DNA from: Thiomicrorhabdus sp041583835
GTDB taxonomy: Bacteria > Pseudomonadota > Gammaproteobacteria > Thiomicrospirales > Thiomicrospiraceae
Length of the DNA stretch: 64,000 nucleotides
Assembly: GCF_041583835.1 (NCBI RefSeq)
Contig: NZ_JBFHFC010000004.1
Location: 62,001-126,000 of the forward strand
Reading direction: 5' to 3'
The notes under the pieces were generated by a model. It ran no database searches. It had not been told where the DNA came from and saw only the letters and a program-made list of their open reading frames with translations. Positions 34,428 through 41,868 of the stretch are shown here, in pieces; position 1 is the stretch's first letter; the number at the start of each line of letters is the position of its first letter. A program made the position numbers and the translations under genes.

Positions 34428-35033
34428 TTATTTTCCTATTGTTTGATCGATGGCGATGCTTTTCCAGCAAACTTGGGTGATTTCGTCCAAATACGTGTTC
34501 AGAGGGCGTTCCAGCATGCCGTCCAGACCCAGTTGAATGAGTCTTAGTATGCCGCCGTAAGAGCTGGCCGCTGCTACCATTAGATCCATTTCTTGAACGC
34601 TGCCTTCCAGCATTCCCTGGTGGATGACGTTTCTCAAAGTAATAAATGGTTGAGACGAACAAATCGGTTTTAAATCAGGCATAAATTCTTTGTGACGTGC
34701 CGTCAAAATGAATTGCATGACATGTGGATGTTCTTCCGCCGTATCAATCATCCATTTAGACAAGGCGTAAAATCGTGCCTTGCAGCGGCCGTGCTGATTG
34801 AGTATTTGCAGTTGTTCGCGTTCTATCTGTTGAAGTAGGGCCGACATTAAAGTTTCTGCAATGGCTTGTTTGTCTTGGAAAGCGTGATAGATGGAACCGG
34901 TACTCACGCCGGAATGTTTTACCAAATCGGGTATTGAGGTATTGAAGAAACCCTTTTCAACAAATAGTACGAGTGCACTGTTGAGTACCTTGAGAACGGT
35001 ATTCGAGTGGTTTTGGGTGTTGAGGTACGACAT
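34428..35033 (-). CDS. TetR-family transcriptional regulator
   Basis: This 201-aa repressor has an N-terminal TetR helix-turn-helix, LNSALVLFVEKGFFNTSIPDLVKHSGVSTGSIYHAF, with VSTGSIYHAF as recognition helix, followed by a helical ligand domain. The operator repeats at 35054-35085 overlap its own promoter. It should therefore repress itself and the two genes downstream and release DNA on binding a small ligand. The ligand is unknown; the target operon suggests detoxification of a compound handled by the MBL-fold protein. Confidence 0.9.
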   Translation of the reverse strand: MSYLNTQNHSNTVLKVLNSALVLFVEKGFFNTSIPDLVKHSGVSTGSIYHAFQDKQAIAETLMSALLQQIEREQLQILNQHGRCKARFYALSKWMIDTAEEHPHVMQFILTARHKEFMPDLKPICSSQPFITLRNVIHQGMLEGSVQEMDLMVAAASSYGGILRLIQLGLDGMLERPLNTYLDEITQVCWKSIAIDQTIGK

Positions 35034-35053
35034 TAACCTTCCTTGGATCTTGC

Positions 35054-35085
35054 CTAGAATCTTAATTCTAGAATAGTTGTTCTAG
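35054..35085. promoter_or_regulatory. Overlapping operator repeats for the TetR regulator
   Basis: Three half-sites of the sequence CTAGAA(T) form two overlapping inverted repeats. The first is CTAGAAT-CTTA-ATTCTAG (35054-35071); the second is CTAGAA-TAGTTG-TTCTAG (35068-35085). They begin 20 bases before the tetR start and cover the -10 region of its promoter, as expected for autorepression. Confidence 0.75.
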
Positions 35086-35097
35086 TACAAAAGTCAA
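35070..35097 (-). promoter_or_regulatory. Promoter of the tetR operon
   Basis: On the minus strand a -35 TTGACT (35097-35092) and a -10 TATTCT (35075-35070) are separated by 16 bases. The spacer and -10 lie inside the operator repeats, so bound repressor would block RNA polymerase. Confidence 0.55.
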
Positions 35098-35302
35098 CCC
35101 GTTTTTATTAAGAGCGACGGTTTGCAATTTGTTGCTTTTATAGGGTGGTACATCTCATGAAAGCTTTTAATAAAGACGAGTTAGCCCTTCTTGGTTCTAA
35201 CTTCTTAATAACTCTATGATTTCATAAAAAACTCTAATTTTGATTAGGGTTTAAATGTGATGCGTCATAGGATAGAATTATTACTCTCAATCAATTTTTT
35301 TA

Positions 35303-36019
35303 ATGATTTACCGTCTGAAATTTTTGGGCGACCTGGGGTGGGAAGATTTATTGATTTATTTATTTCGTATTTTTGAAGACGGCTCGGGAGACTACTTGGA
35401 GTTTGTGAACCGGGAGCATCTTATTTCTACGTTTAACGAACAGAAAGACCCGAAGAAGTATCATTGGTCGACTGTGCCGATCAGTGAGGCGATGAATGAA
35501 GAGATTCGCTTTCCCAAGTTGCAGGCATTGCAGGCTATGCGGAATCTTGGGGATAAAAGGGTGGTGCGAGTGGTCACGGAAGGGTTGCTGGAGTGGTATT
35601 CGCCCCATAACTCTCATGGTATTCCGTCTGAATATACCGTCGCCGTTAAATTTTTTACGGATTCTTGCCTTCATCATCATGCGACCAGTTGCCATCATGA
35701 GGTTTTTAAAATTGCGGGAGAGCCGCGGTTTAAAATCCTGACTCAGGAAGTGATCGATAATATTTTGGATCGCGTCAGGCAGACGCGATGTGACAAGAAA
35801 CTCGACCGTTACCTCGATATGAACTTGCGAAAATTAAGGAAGTACGGGGTTCAACCGATGTCCATCAACGGTTCCTATCTTGAAATAAAGGAGACGATTT
35901 CTCAGCAATCATTGTCGTGTCCTTTTTTCAATGCATTTCTTTTGGAGTTGTTGGATGTCTGCGTCGATAAAGAGGTTGAGCTCGTCGGTGAGTCGAGAGT
36001 CTATGAAAAAGTCATTTAA
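35303..36019 (+). CDS. Hypothetical protein with a His/Cys cluster
   Basis: This 238-aa soluble protein was not recognised. It has no signal peptide or membrane helix. Residues about 117-127 hold an unusual cluster (CLHHHATSCHH) that could bind metal. The rest is mixed helical with many charged residues. The ATG at 35303 lacks a clear ribosome binding site, so an internal start is possible. The coding frame is otherwise open and dense. It stands alone between the TetR operon and pcnB. Confidence 0.6.
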   Translation: MIYRLKFLGDLGWEDLLIYLFRIFEDGSGDYLEFVNREHLISTFNEQKDPKKYHWSTVPISEAMNEEIRFPKLQALQAMRNLGDKRVVRVVTEGLLEWYSPHNSHGIPSEYTVAVKFFTDSCLHHHATSCHHEVFKIAGEPRFKILTQEVIDNILDRVRQTRCDKKLDRYLDMNLRKLRKYGVQPMSINGSYLEIKETISQQSLSCPFFNAFLLELLDVCVDKEVELVGESRVYEKVI

Positions 36020-36107
36020 AGTCCTCTAAAACCATCTAATACTTTGAACTCTGAGGAAAAGCGGCTAAAATGGGCACTTAATTTCAGACGCTAACTTATG
36101 GCATTCC

Positions 36108-37568
36108 ATGCAACGAATTATTCGAAAAATTTCATCCTATCTCTCTAATCGCAAAACTGCGAAACCAACCGCACACATACCGCTTAATACCACGCCCAAA
36201 ATTATTACTCGAGAAGAGCACGGCATCTCGCGCCGAGACATTGATAAATCGGCATTGGATGTACTGTATGGTTTGAAACGCGCCGGGTATGACGCCTACT
36301 TGGTTGGCGGGTGTGTAAGAGATTTGCTTTTGGGCTTGGAGCCTAAAGATTTCGACGTGGTCACCAATGCCGATCCCGACGAGGTTAAAGAGGTGTTTAA
36401 ACGTCGCTGTCAGGTGATTGGACGACGTTTTCGTCTGGCGCACGTCCGTTTTGGTCGTACCGTGATCGAAGTGGCAACTTTCAGGGGGCAGGGAGAAGGC
36501 GAAAATCGCCAAGACTATTTCGGCCGTAAGGGGCGTTTAAGCGGTAAAGCACGTGAAGTCGACGATTCTGGGCGCTTGGTGCGCGATAATGTTTACGGCA
36601 CGATCGATGAAGATGTTTGGCGTCGCGATTTTACGGTGAATGCGCTGTATTACAATATCAAAGATTTTACTGTCATCGATTATGCCGGCGGCTTGGACGA
36701 CATTAAGGCGGGCCAATTGCGTTTAATCGGTGACCCGGTCACCCGTTACCGTGAAGATCCGGTGCGCATGATCCGCGCGATTCGTTTTGCGGCAAAACTC
36801 GGTTTCAATATCGAGGCTAAGACCGAAGCGCCGATTGCCGAGTTGGGGCATTTATTGTCGGATGTTTCCAATGCGCGCATGTTCGAAGAAGTATTGAAAT
36901 TATTCCACAGCGGTGCCGGGATTTCCGTATTCGAGAAGTTGCGTCATTACGACTTGTTCTCATATCTTTTCCCGTTGACCGAGCAGATTTTAGCCGAGGA
37001 GTCGCAAGGGTTCCCGCGTATGCTGGTTATCGAGGCACTTAAAAGTACCGACGAGCGTATTCGTAGTGGTAAGACTGTTAATCCGTCGTTCTTGTTCTCG
37101 GCCATGCTGTGGGAGCCGATGTTGCAGAGAAAGCAGGTGCACTTGGACAGTGGAATGGTCTACCAGGATGCATTATATGCAGCGGCCAACGACGTGATTG
37201 AACAGCAGATTCGCTGCACGGCGATTCCAAAGCGTTTTACCGCACAGATGCGCGATATTTGGAATCTGCAAGGGCGTTTGTCTAAGCGACAGGGACCGAG
37301 AGCACAGAAATTGAGCGAACATCCTCGTTTCAGAGCTGCATATGATTTCATGGGGATTCGTGCGGCCGCGGGAGAAACCGAAGTTCAAGAGTTGTTTGAC
37401 TGGTGGACCGAGTATCAAGAAAAAGATCCGGTTGAGCAGGTTGCCTTTGCGAATGCCGTCGAAAAAAAACAGCGTAAAGGGCGAAAGCCTCGCCGTAACC
37501 GAAATTTCTTACGTAAACGTAGCCAAAAAGGATCGGAGTCGTCTCCGGCAAGTTCGGCCGATAATTAA
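36108..37568 (+). CDS. pcnB: Poly(A) polymerase I
   Basis: This 486-aa nucleotidyltransferase adds 3' poly(A) tails that promote RNA decay. The class II nucleotidyltransferase core is AYLVGGCVRDLLLG and PKDFDVVT (DxD), followed by RFRLAHVRFG, the RRDFTVNALYYN block and RYREDPVRMIRAIRFAAKLGF. A basic C-terminal tail (KKQRKGRKPRRNRNFLRKR) is typical of PcnB and distinguishes it from CCA-adding enzymes. It is followed after 5 bases by folK, a widespread gammaproteobacterial arrangement. Confidence 0.95.
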   Translation: MQRIIRKISSYLSNRKTAKPTAHIPLNTTPKIITREEHGISRRDIDKSALDVLYGLKRAGYDAYLVGGCVRDLLLGLEPKDFDVVTNADPDEVKEVFKRRCQVIGRRFRLAHVRFGRTVIEVATFRGQGEGENRQDYFGRKGRLSGKAREVDDSGRLVRDNVYGTIDEDVWRRDFTVNALYYNIKDFTVIDYAGGLDDIKAGQLRLIGDPVTRYREDPVRMIRAIRFAAKLGFNIEAKTEAPIAELGHLLSDVSNARMFEEVLKLFHSGAGISVFEKLRHYDLFSYLFPLTEQILAEESQGFPRMLVIEALKSTDERIRSGKTVNPSFLFSAMLWEPMLQRKQVHLDSGMVYQDALYAAANDVIEQQIRCTAIPKRFTAQMRDIWNLQGRLSKRQGPRAQKLSEHPRFRAAYDFMGIRAAAGETEVQELFDWWTEYQEKDPVEQVAFANAVEKKQRKGRKPRRNRNFLRKRSQKGSESSPASSADN

Positions 37569-37573
37569 TCAGA

Positions 37574-38071
37574 ATGGCGGAACTGGTTTACATCGGTCTG
37601 GGAAGTAATCTCGAAAATCCCGGAAAGCAGATCGAAACGGCTTTGACGTCTTTGGATAATTTGCCTGATACGCGTCTGCTCAAACGTTCTCGACTTTATG
37701 CTTCCAAGCCTTTAGGTCCTCAGGATCAACCGGATTTTATGAATGCGGTGTGTTTACTTGAAACTGATCTTGAACCGTTAGCGTTGTTGGATGCATTGCA
37801 GGCGATAGAACTGGCTCAAGGTCGGGTAAAAAAACGTCATTGGGGTGAGCGTAGCATCGATTTGGATATCTTGCTTTACGGTCAGTTACAAATCAGTTCC
37901 GAACGCCTTAATCTCCCTCATAAAGAAATCGCTTCAAGAGATTTTGTTTTGTTGCCGTTGGCCGAAATATCGCCGGGCTTGATCGTTTCCGGTCAGGGGA
38001 CGGTGGAAGATTTAATCGCGCAGTTAGAGACGACCTTTGTCGTTCCCTGGCAAGCCAATAATCAAATTTAA
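37574..38071 (+). CDS. folK: 6-hydroxymethyl-7,8-dihydropterin pyrophosphokinase
   Basis: This 165-aa enzyme of folate synthesis transfers pyrophosphate from ATP to hydroxymethyl-dihydropterin. It has the HPPK blocks YIGLGSNLENP, QPDFMNAVC, RVKKRHWGERSIDLDILLYG and LPHKEIASRDFVLLPLAEI. Length is normal. It lies in pcnB-folK-panB-panC, a conserved order, and probably shares one transcript. Confidence 0.95.
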   Translation: MAELVYIGLGSNLENPGKQIETALTSLDNLPDTRLLKRSRLYASKPLGPQDQPDFMNAVCLLETDLEPLALLDALQAIELAQGRVKKRHWGERSIDLDILLYGQLQISSERLNLPHKEIASRDFVLLPLAEISPGLIVSGQGTVEDLIAQLETTFVVPWQANNQI

Positions 38072-38086
38072 TGAAATTGGATTTAT

Positions 38087-38878
38087 ATGCATAAGACTTT
38101 GCAGCAACTTAAAAAACTATATCAGCATGGAGAAAAGATCGTGTGTCTAACGGCCTATGACGCCAGTACGGCGCATTGGTTGTCCGAATCCGGTGTTGAT
38201 GTAATTTTGGTCGGCGATTCTTTGGGGATGGTCGTGCAGGGGCATGCAACGACTTTGCCGGTCACTCTGGATGATATGGTTTATCACACCCAAATGGTTC
38301 AAAGGGGCAATCGTCAGGCTTGGTGTATTGCCGATTTGCCGTTTATGGCGGATTCTACCTTGGACGGCGCCCTGTATGCTGCGGCGCGTCTGATGAAGGA
38401 GGGCGGCGCAAATATGGTGAAACTGGAAGGCGGTGCCAGAGTGTTGCCGATGGTGAAGGCATTGTCGGCACTGGGTATTCCTGTTTGCGGACATTTAGGG
38501 TTGTTGCCGCAATCCGTCGAAAAGCACGGTTACCAAGTGAAAGGTAAAGATGCCGATTCGGCCGAGCGATTGTTGGAAGAGGCTGTCGAATTGCAAGATG
38601 CCGGCATTGAAATGTTAGTGTTGGAATGCGTTCCGAGCGGTGTGGCAAAAATGATTACCGAGAACCTTTCTATTCCGGTCATCGGTATCGGCTCCGGTAA
38701 AGAGACTTCGGGGCAGGTGTTGGTGTTACATGATCTGTTAGGGTTGACTGTCGGCAAGGCACCGAAATTTTCAAAAAACTTTTTACAGCAGAGTGGTTCG
38801 ATTCAGCAGGCATTGACCGATTATGTTTCGGCTGTTAGAGCGGGGAGTTTTCCCGAAGCTTGTCACGAGGTAGGTTGA
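38087..38878 (+). CDS. panB: 3-methyl-2-oxobutanoate hydroxymethyltransferase
   Basis: This 263-aa TIM-barrel enzyme makes ketopantoate for pantothenate and coenzyme A. The blocks CLTAYDASTAHWLSESGVD, VGDSLGMVVQGHATTLPVT, GLLPQSVEKHGY and PVIGIGSG are diagnostic. The metal-binding Asp is in VGDSLG and the catalytic Glu in VLECVPS. It overlaps panC by one base (TGATG). Confidence 0.96.
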   Translation: MHKTLQQLKKLYQHGEKIVCLTAYDASTAHWLSESGVDVILVGDSLGMVVQGHATTLPVTLDDMVYHTQMVQRGNRQAWCIADLPFMADSTLDGALYAAARLMKEGGANMVKLEGGARVLPMVKALSALGIPVCGHLGLLPQSVEKHGYQVKGKDADSAERLLEEAVELQDAGIEMLVLECVPSGVAKMITENLSIPVIGIGSGKETSGQVLVLHDLLGLTVGKAPKFSKNFLQQSGSIQQALTDYVSAVRAGSFPEACHEVG

Positions 38879-39726
38879 TGTTGATTGTCGAACGGGTTGA
38901 ACGCTTAAGAGCTCAAGTTCGAGAGTGGAAGTCGGAAGGGCTGAGAATCGGTTTTGTGCCGACAATGGGAAATTTACATGACGGCCATTTGAGTCTGATG
39001 GAGTTAGCCCGACAGCATTGCGATAAGGTGGTTGCGAGTATTTTTGTCAATCCGTTACAGTTTGGCCCGAATGAAGATTTCGATGCTTATCCGCGAACAT
39101 TTGAAGCGGATCAGCAGAAGTTGCAAATGGCGGGGGTGGACGCCGTTTTTTACCCTAGTGTCGAAGAGATGTATCCTCAGGGGCAAGATCAGACATTGGT
39201 TAAAGTACCGGCGAAGTTGACGGAGTTGCTTGAGGGGGCGAGTCGCCCCGGTCATTTCGACGGCGTGACCACGGTAGTTTCCAAACTGTTCAACATGGTT
39301 CAGCCGGATGTTGCCGTATTCGGACAAAAAGATTACCAGCAGTTCTGTGTTATTGAGCAGATGGTGCGGGATATGGCGATGCCGATCGAATTGATTCGCG
39401 GGCCGATTGCACGCGATGAAGACGGTTTGGCCTTGAGTTCCCGTAATCAGTATTTGAGCTCGGAGCAGCGTCAAATTGCCCCAAAACTGTATGTGACTCT
39501 ACTGGATGTCGTTACGGCGCTTAAGTCCGGAAATCGAGATTTTCAAGCGCTGGAAAAGGCTGCGATACAAAACTTGTCGGCGGTCGGTTTCGACAGTGTT
39601 GACTACGTGAAGATCGTCCATCCTCAGACGTTGCTTGAATCCGCTCCTCAAGAAAACGAATTTGCGGTACTTGCCGTTGCAAAGCTTGGCCATACCCGTT
39701 TGTTAGACAACATATTGGTCAGCTAA
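38878..39726 (+). CDS. panC: Pantothenate synthetase
   Basis: This 282-aa ligase joins pantoate and beta-alanine using ATP. PTMGNLHDGHLSLM holds the HxGH-like motif, VFGQKDYQQF and LALSSRNQYLS (the KMSKS-like loop) follow. The ATG at 38878 is coupled to panB with GAGG upstream; a start six codons earlier would overlap panB and lacks support. Beta-alanine comes from PanD, encoded 1.6 kb away on the other strand. Confidence 0.96.
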   Translation: MLIVERVERLRAQVREWKSEGLRIGFVPTMGNLHDGHLSLMELARQHCDKVVASIFVNPLQFGPNEDFDAYPRTFEADQQKLQMAGVDAVFYPSVEEMYPQGQDQTLVKVPAKLTELLEGASRPGHFDGVTTVVSKLFNMVQPDVAVFGQKDYQQFCVIEQMVRDMAMPIELIRGPIARDEDGLALSSRNQYLSSEQRQIAPKLYVTLLDVVTALKSGNRDFQALEKAAIQNLSAVGFDSVDYVKIVHPQTLLESAPQENEFAVLAVAKLGHTRLLDNILVS

Positions 39727-39766
39727 AAATTATCAACCTTTCTTTTTTTAAGGTTAAAATGCGCTT

Positions 39767-40531
39767 ATGAGTTTCTCTACCTTAATCGGTTTGTTTGCCG
39801 GTATTTCTATTGTTCTCGTCGCTATGACGATGGGCTCATCCCTTGCGCTGTTCATCAATGTGCCTTCGGTAATGATCGTTGTCGGTGGAACCGTCGCCGC
39901 CACCATGATTCGTTATTCCATGAAAGAGTCTTTTTCAGCCATTGGCATGTCGTTTAGAGTGCTGAGGACGGATCATCAAATCAAGGATTTGAATCAACTT
40001 ATTGATATTACGGAAGAACTTTTGAGGATTAACCGTCTTAAAGGGCCTTTGGCAATGGAGGGGTACGAAATCAATCATGATTTTTACCGTGACGGTATTC
40101 GAATGCTGGTCGATGGTTACTCTTCCGAACTGGTTAAGCAGGCCTTGAAAGAGAAGAACCGTCTGTTGATCGATAGTGCGGAAACCAGTGCCGGCGTATT
40201 TCGAGCCGTGGGCGATGCAGCCCCTGCGTTCGGTATGATGGGAACTTTGGTCGGGTTGATTCAGATGCTGGCGAATTTGAGCGATCCGGGGAGTATCGGG
40301 CCGTCGATGGCGGTTGCCATGTTGACTACCTTGTATGGTGCGATGATCGCCAACCTGTTTGCATTGCCTATGGCTGACAAAATCGAGTCCTGGGCCCAGG
40401 GTGAATCTTATCGTCAAATGATGATTATAGAAGCGATAGAAAGCATTACCGAAGGGCATAATCCGGCGGTGATGCGTGATTTGTTGGCGCCTTATCTACA
40501 AGGCCGTAAAAAGGTCGAAGTAGATGGCTAA
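39767..40531 (+). CDS. pomA: Flagellar stator protein PomA/MotA
   Basis: This 254-aa inner-membrane protein of the MotA/TolQ/ExbB family has four helices. It opens STLIGLFAGISIVLVAMTMGSS and contains the conserved helix-three/four segment RAVGDAAPAFGMMGTLVGLIQML with the VAMLTTLYGAMIAN stretch. The length and the MSFSTLIG-type N-terminus fit PomA (sodium type) better than enteric MotA. It overlaps pomB by 8 bases. Confidence 0.9.
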   Translation: MSFSTLIGLFAGISIVLVAMTMGSSLALFINVPSVMIVVGGTVAATMIRYSMKESFSAIGMSFRVLRTDHQIKDLNQLIDITEELLRINRLKGPLAMEGYEINHDFYRDGIRMLVDGYSSELVKQALKEKNRLLIDSAETSAGVFRAVGDAAPAFGMMGTLVGLIQMLANLSDPGSIGPSMAVAMLTTLYGAMIANLFALPMADKIESWAQGESYRQMMIIEAIESITEGHNPAVMRDLLAPYLQGRKKVEVDG

Positions 40532-41249
40532 AAAAGCGGGCGGGCCGGCATGGTTGATGACATTTGCCGACTTGATGTCGCTATTGATGGCGGTGTTCGT
40601 ATTGTTGTTTGCAATGTCGAGTATCGAGATTCCTAAATACAAAGCCGCCGTGGAGTCTTTGACCGAGACTTTGGGGCACGGTTCGGTGCTTTCCGACGAG
40701 CAGGCCAATTATTTCCATTCCTTGGATGTAGGCAGAACGCAATTCCCGAGCGAACAGAAAACCATTTCCAACGATTTATATCCACTTTATCGGGATTTAA
40801 TCGATAACTTTTCCTCTCAGAACGGAGGTGGTCAATCGACCATTAAGATTGATTACATTAAGCAGAGTGACGAGATTAGGGTGACGTTTCCCGAGCAGAT
40901 CGCGTTTGCGCCCGGTAAGGCCGAATTAAAGCCCGAATTTATCGAAATGTTAACCAACTTTGATGGTTTTTATAAAGAGAATGTACAAATTCAGGTGATC
41001 GGTCATACCGATGCTCTGCCGGTAATCGGGGGGCGCTTCAAATCAAACTGGGAATTATCCAGTGCGAGGGCGGCCAGTGTGATCGTAGAATTGGTTAATC
41101 GAGGAATTATCAGGTCGTCGCAAGCTCAGGCGATTGGTTTGGCTGATACGGTCCCTATTGCATCCGGAACAACGGAAAATGAACTGGCTAAAAACCGACG
41201 TGTCGAAGTTTTGATTGTGCCGATGGATCACAGGCCCGGCAATCGCTAA
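40524..41249 (+). CDS. pomB: Flagellar stator protein PomB/MotB
   Basis: This 241-aa protein has one N-terminal helix carrying the ion-binding Asp16 in TFADLMSLLMAVFVLLF and a C-terminal OmpA-like peptidoglycan-binding domain (IQVIGHTDALPV, NWELSSARAASV, NRRVEVLI). With PomA it forms the ion-driven stator of the flagellar motor. The SLLMAVFVLLFAMSS helix resembles sodium-type PomB; coupling to Na+ rather than H+ is inferred from that alone. Confidence 0.9.
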   Translation: MAKKAGGPAWLMTFADLMSLLMAVFVLLFAMSSIEIPKYKAAVESLTETLGHGSVLSDEQANYFHSLDVGRTQFPSEQKTISNDLYPLYRDLIDNFSSQNGGGQSTIKIDYIKQSDEIRVTFPEQIAFAPGKAELKPEFIEMLTNFDGFYKENVQIQVIGHTDALPVIGGRFKSNWELSSARAASVIVELVNRGIIRSSQAQAIGLADTVPIASGTTENELAKNRRVEVLIVPMDHRPGNR

Positions 41250-41305
41250 AAATATTTTTTGCGTTCTGCGCAGGCCTGATTATAGCTGTCGGATGATTTC
41301 GGTAA

Positions 41306-41695
41306 TTAAACCGCTTTCATCATTTGGGTAGGAATCGTGTTGCGGGTATGGGTGATTTTGTTCTCACCGTCGACGTAGACCAATTTAGGTTTAAATTGAT
41401 CCGCTTCCGCTTCGCTCATGGAGGCGTATGTAGCAATGATCAATAGGTCGTTGGGACTGGCTTTGTGAGCCGCAGCGCCATTGACCGAAATGATTCCACT
41501 GTTATCTTCAGCACGGATCGCATAAGTCGTAAAGCGCTTACCGTTGTTGATGTTGTAAATTTGAATTTGTTCATATTCACGAATGCCGGCGACTTCCATC
41601 AAGTGGCCGTCGATAGCGCAGGAACCTTCATAATCTAATTCCGCATGCGTGGTCGTGACGCGATGTAATTTACATTTTAAAAGTGTTACTTGCAT
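41306..41695 (-). CDS. panD: Aspartate 1-decarboxylase
   Basis: This 129-aa proenzyme cleaves itself between Gly24 and Ser25 (YEGSCAID) to form the pyruvoyl cofactor, then makes beta-alanine from aspartate for PanC. LLKCKLHRVTTTHAELDY is the family start, and ENKITHTRN lies near the end. It is convergent with pomB and not part of the panBC transcript. Confidence 0.97.
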   Translation of the reverse strand: MQVTLLKCKLHRVTTTHAELDYEGSCAIDGHLMEVAGIREYEQIQIYNINNGKRFTTYAIRAEDNSGIISVNGAAAHKASPNDLLIIATYASMSEAEADQFKPKLVYVDGENKITHTRNTIPTQMMKAV

Positions 41696-41807
41696 ACTTA
41701 TCTCTATGGTTAAATGAATGGGATCACCATTACTTAGTTTGGAGCCAATAAGCTCTCTAACCGCGAAATTTTAAAGTTGAGCGCGATATTATACTGATTT
41801 TTTTGGA

Positions 41808-41850
41808 AAAAAACATAAAACCCCGCGTTGCTGCGGGGTTCATGTTTTTT
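41808..41850. terminator. Terminator downstream of ppc
   Basis: The stem AACCCCGC (41819-41826) / GCGGGGTT (41833-41840) is followed on the minus strand by a T-rich run (A-run to the left on the given strand). It closes the ppc transcript. Confidence 0.9.
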
Positions 41851-41868
41851 AAGGCCTGTATGTACAGT

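Noticed and set aside
39735..39755. Terminator between panC and pomA (AACCTT/AAGGTT with T-rich loop)
   Set aside because: The stem is only six A/T-rich base pairs and no T-run follows. It is not convincing.
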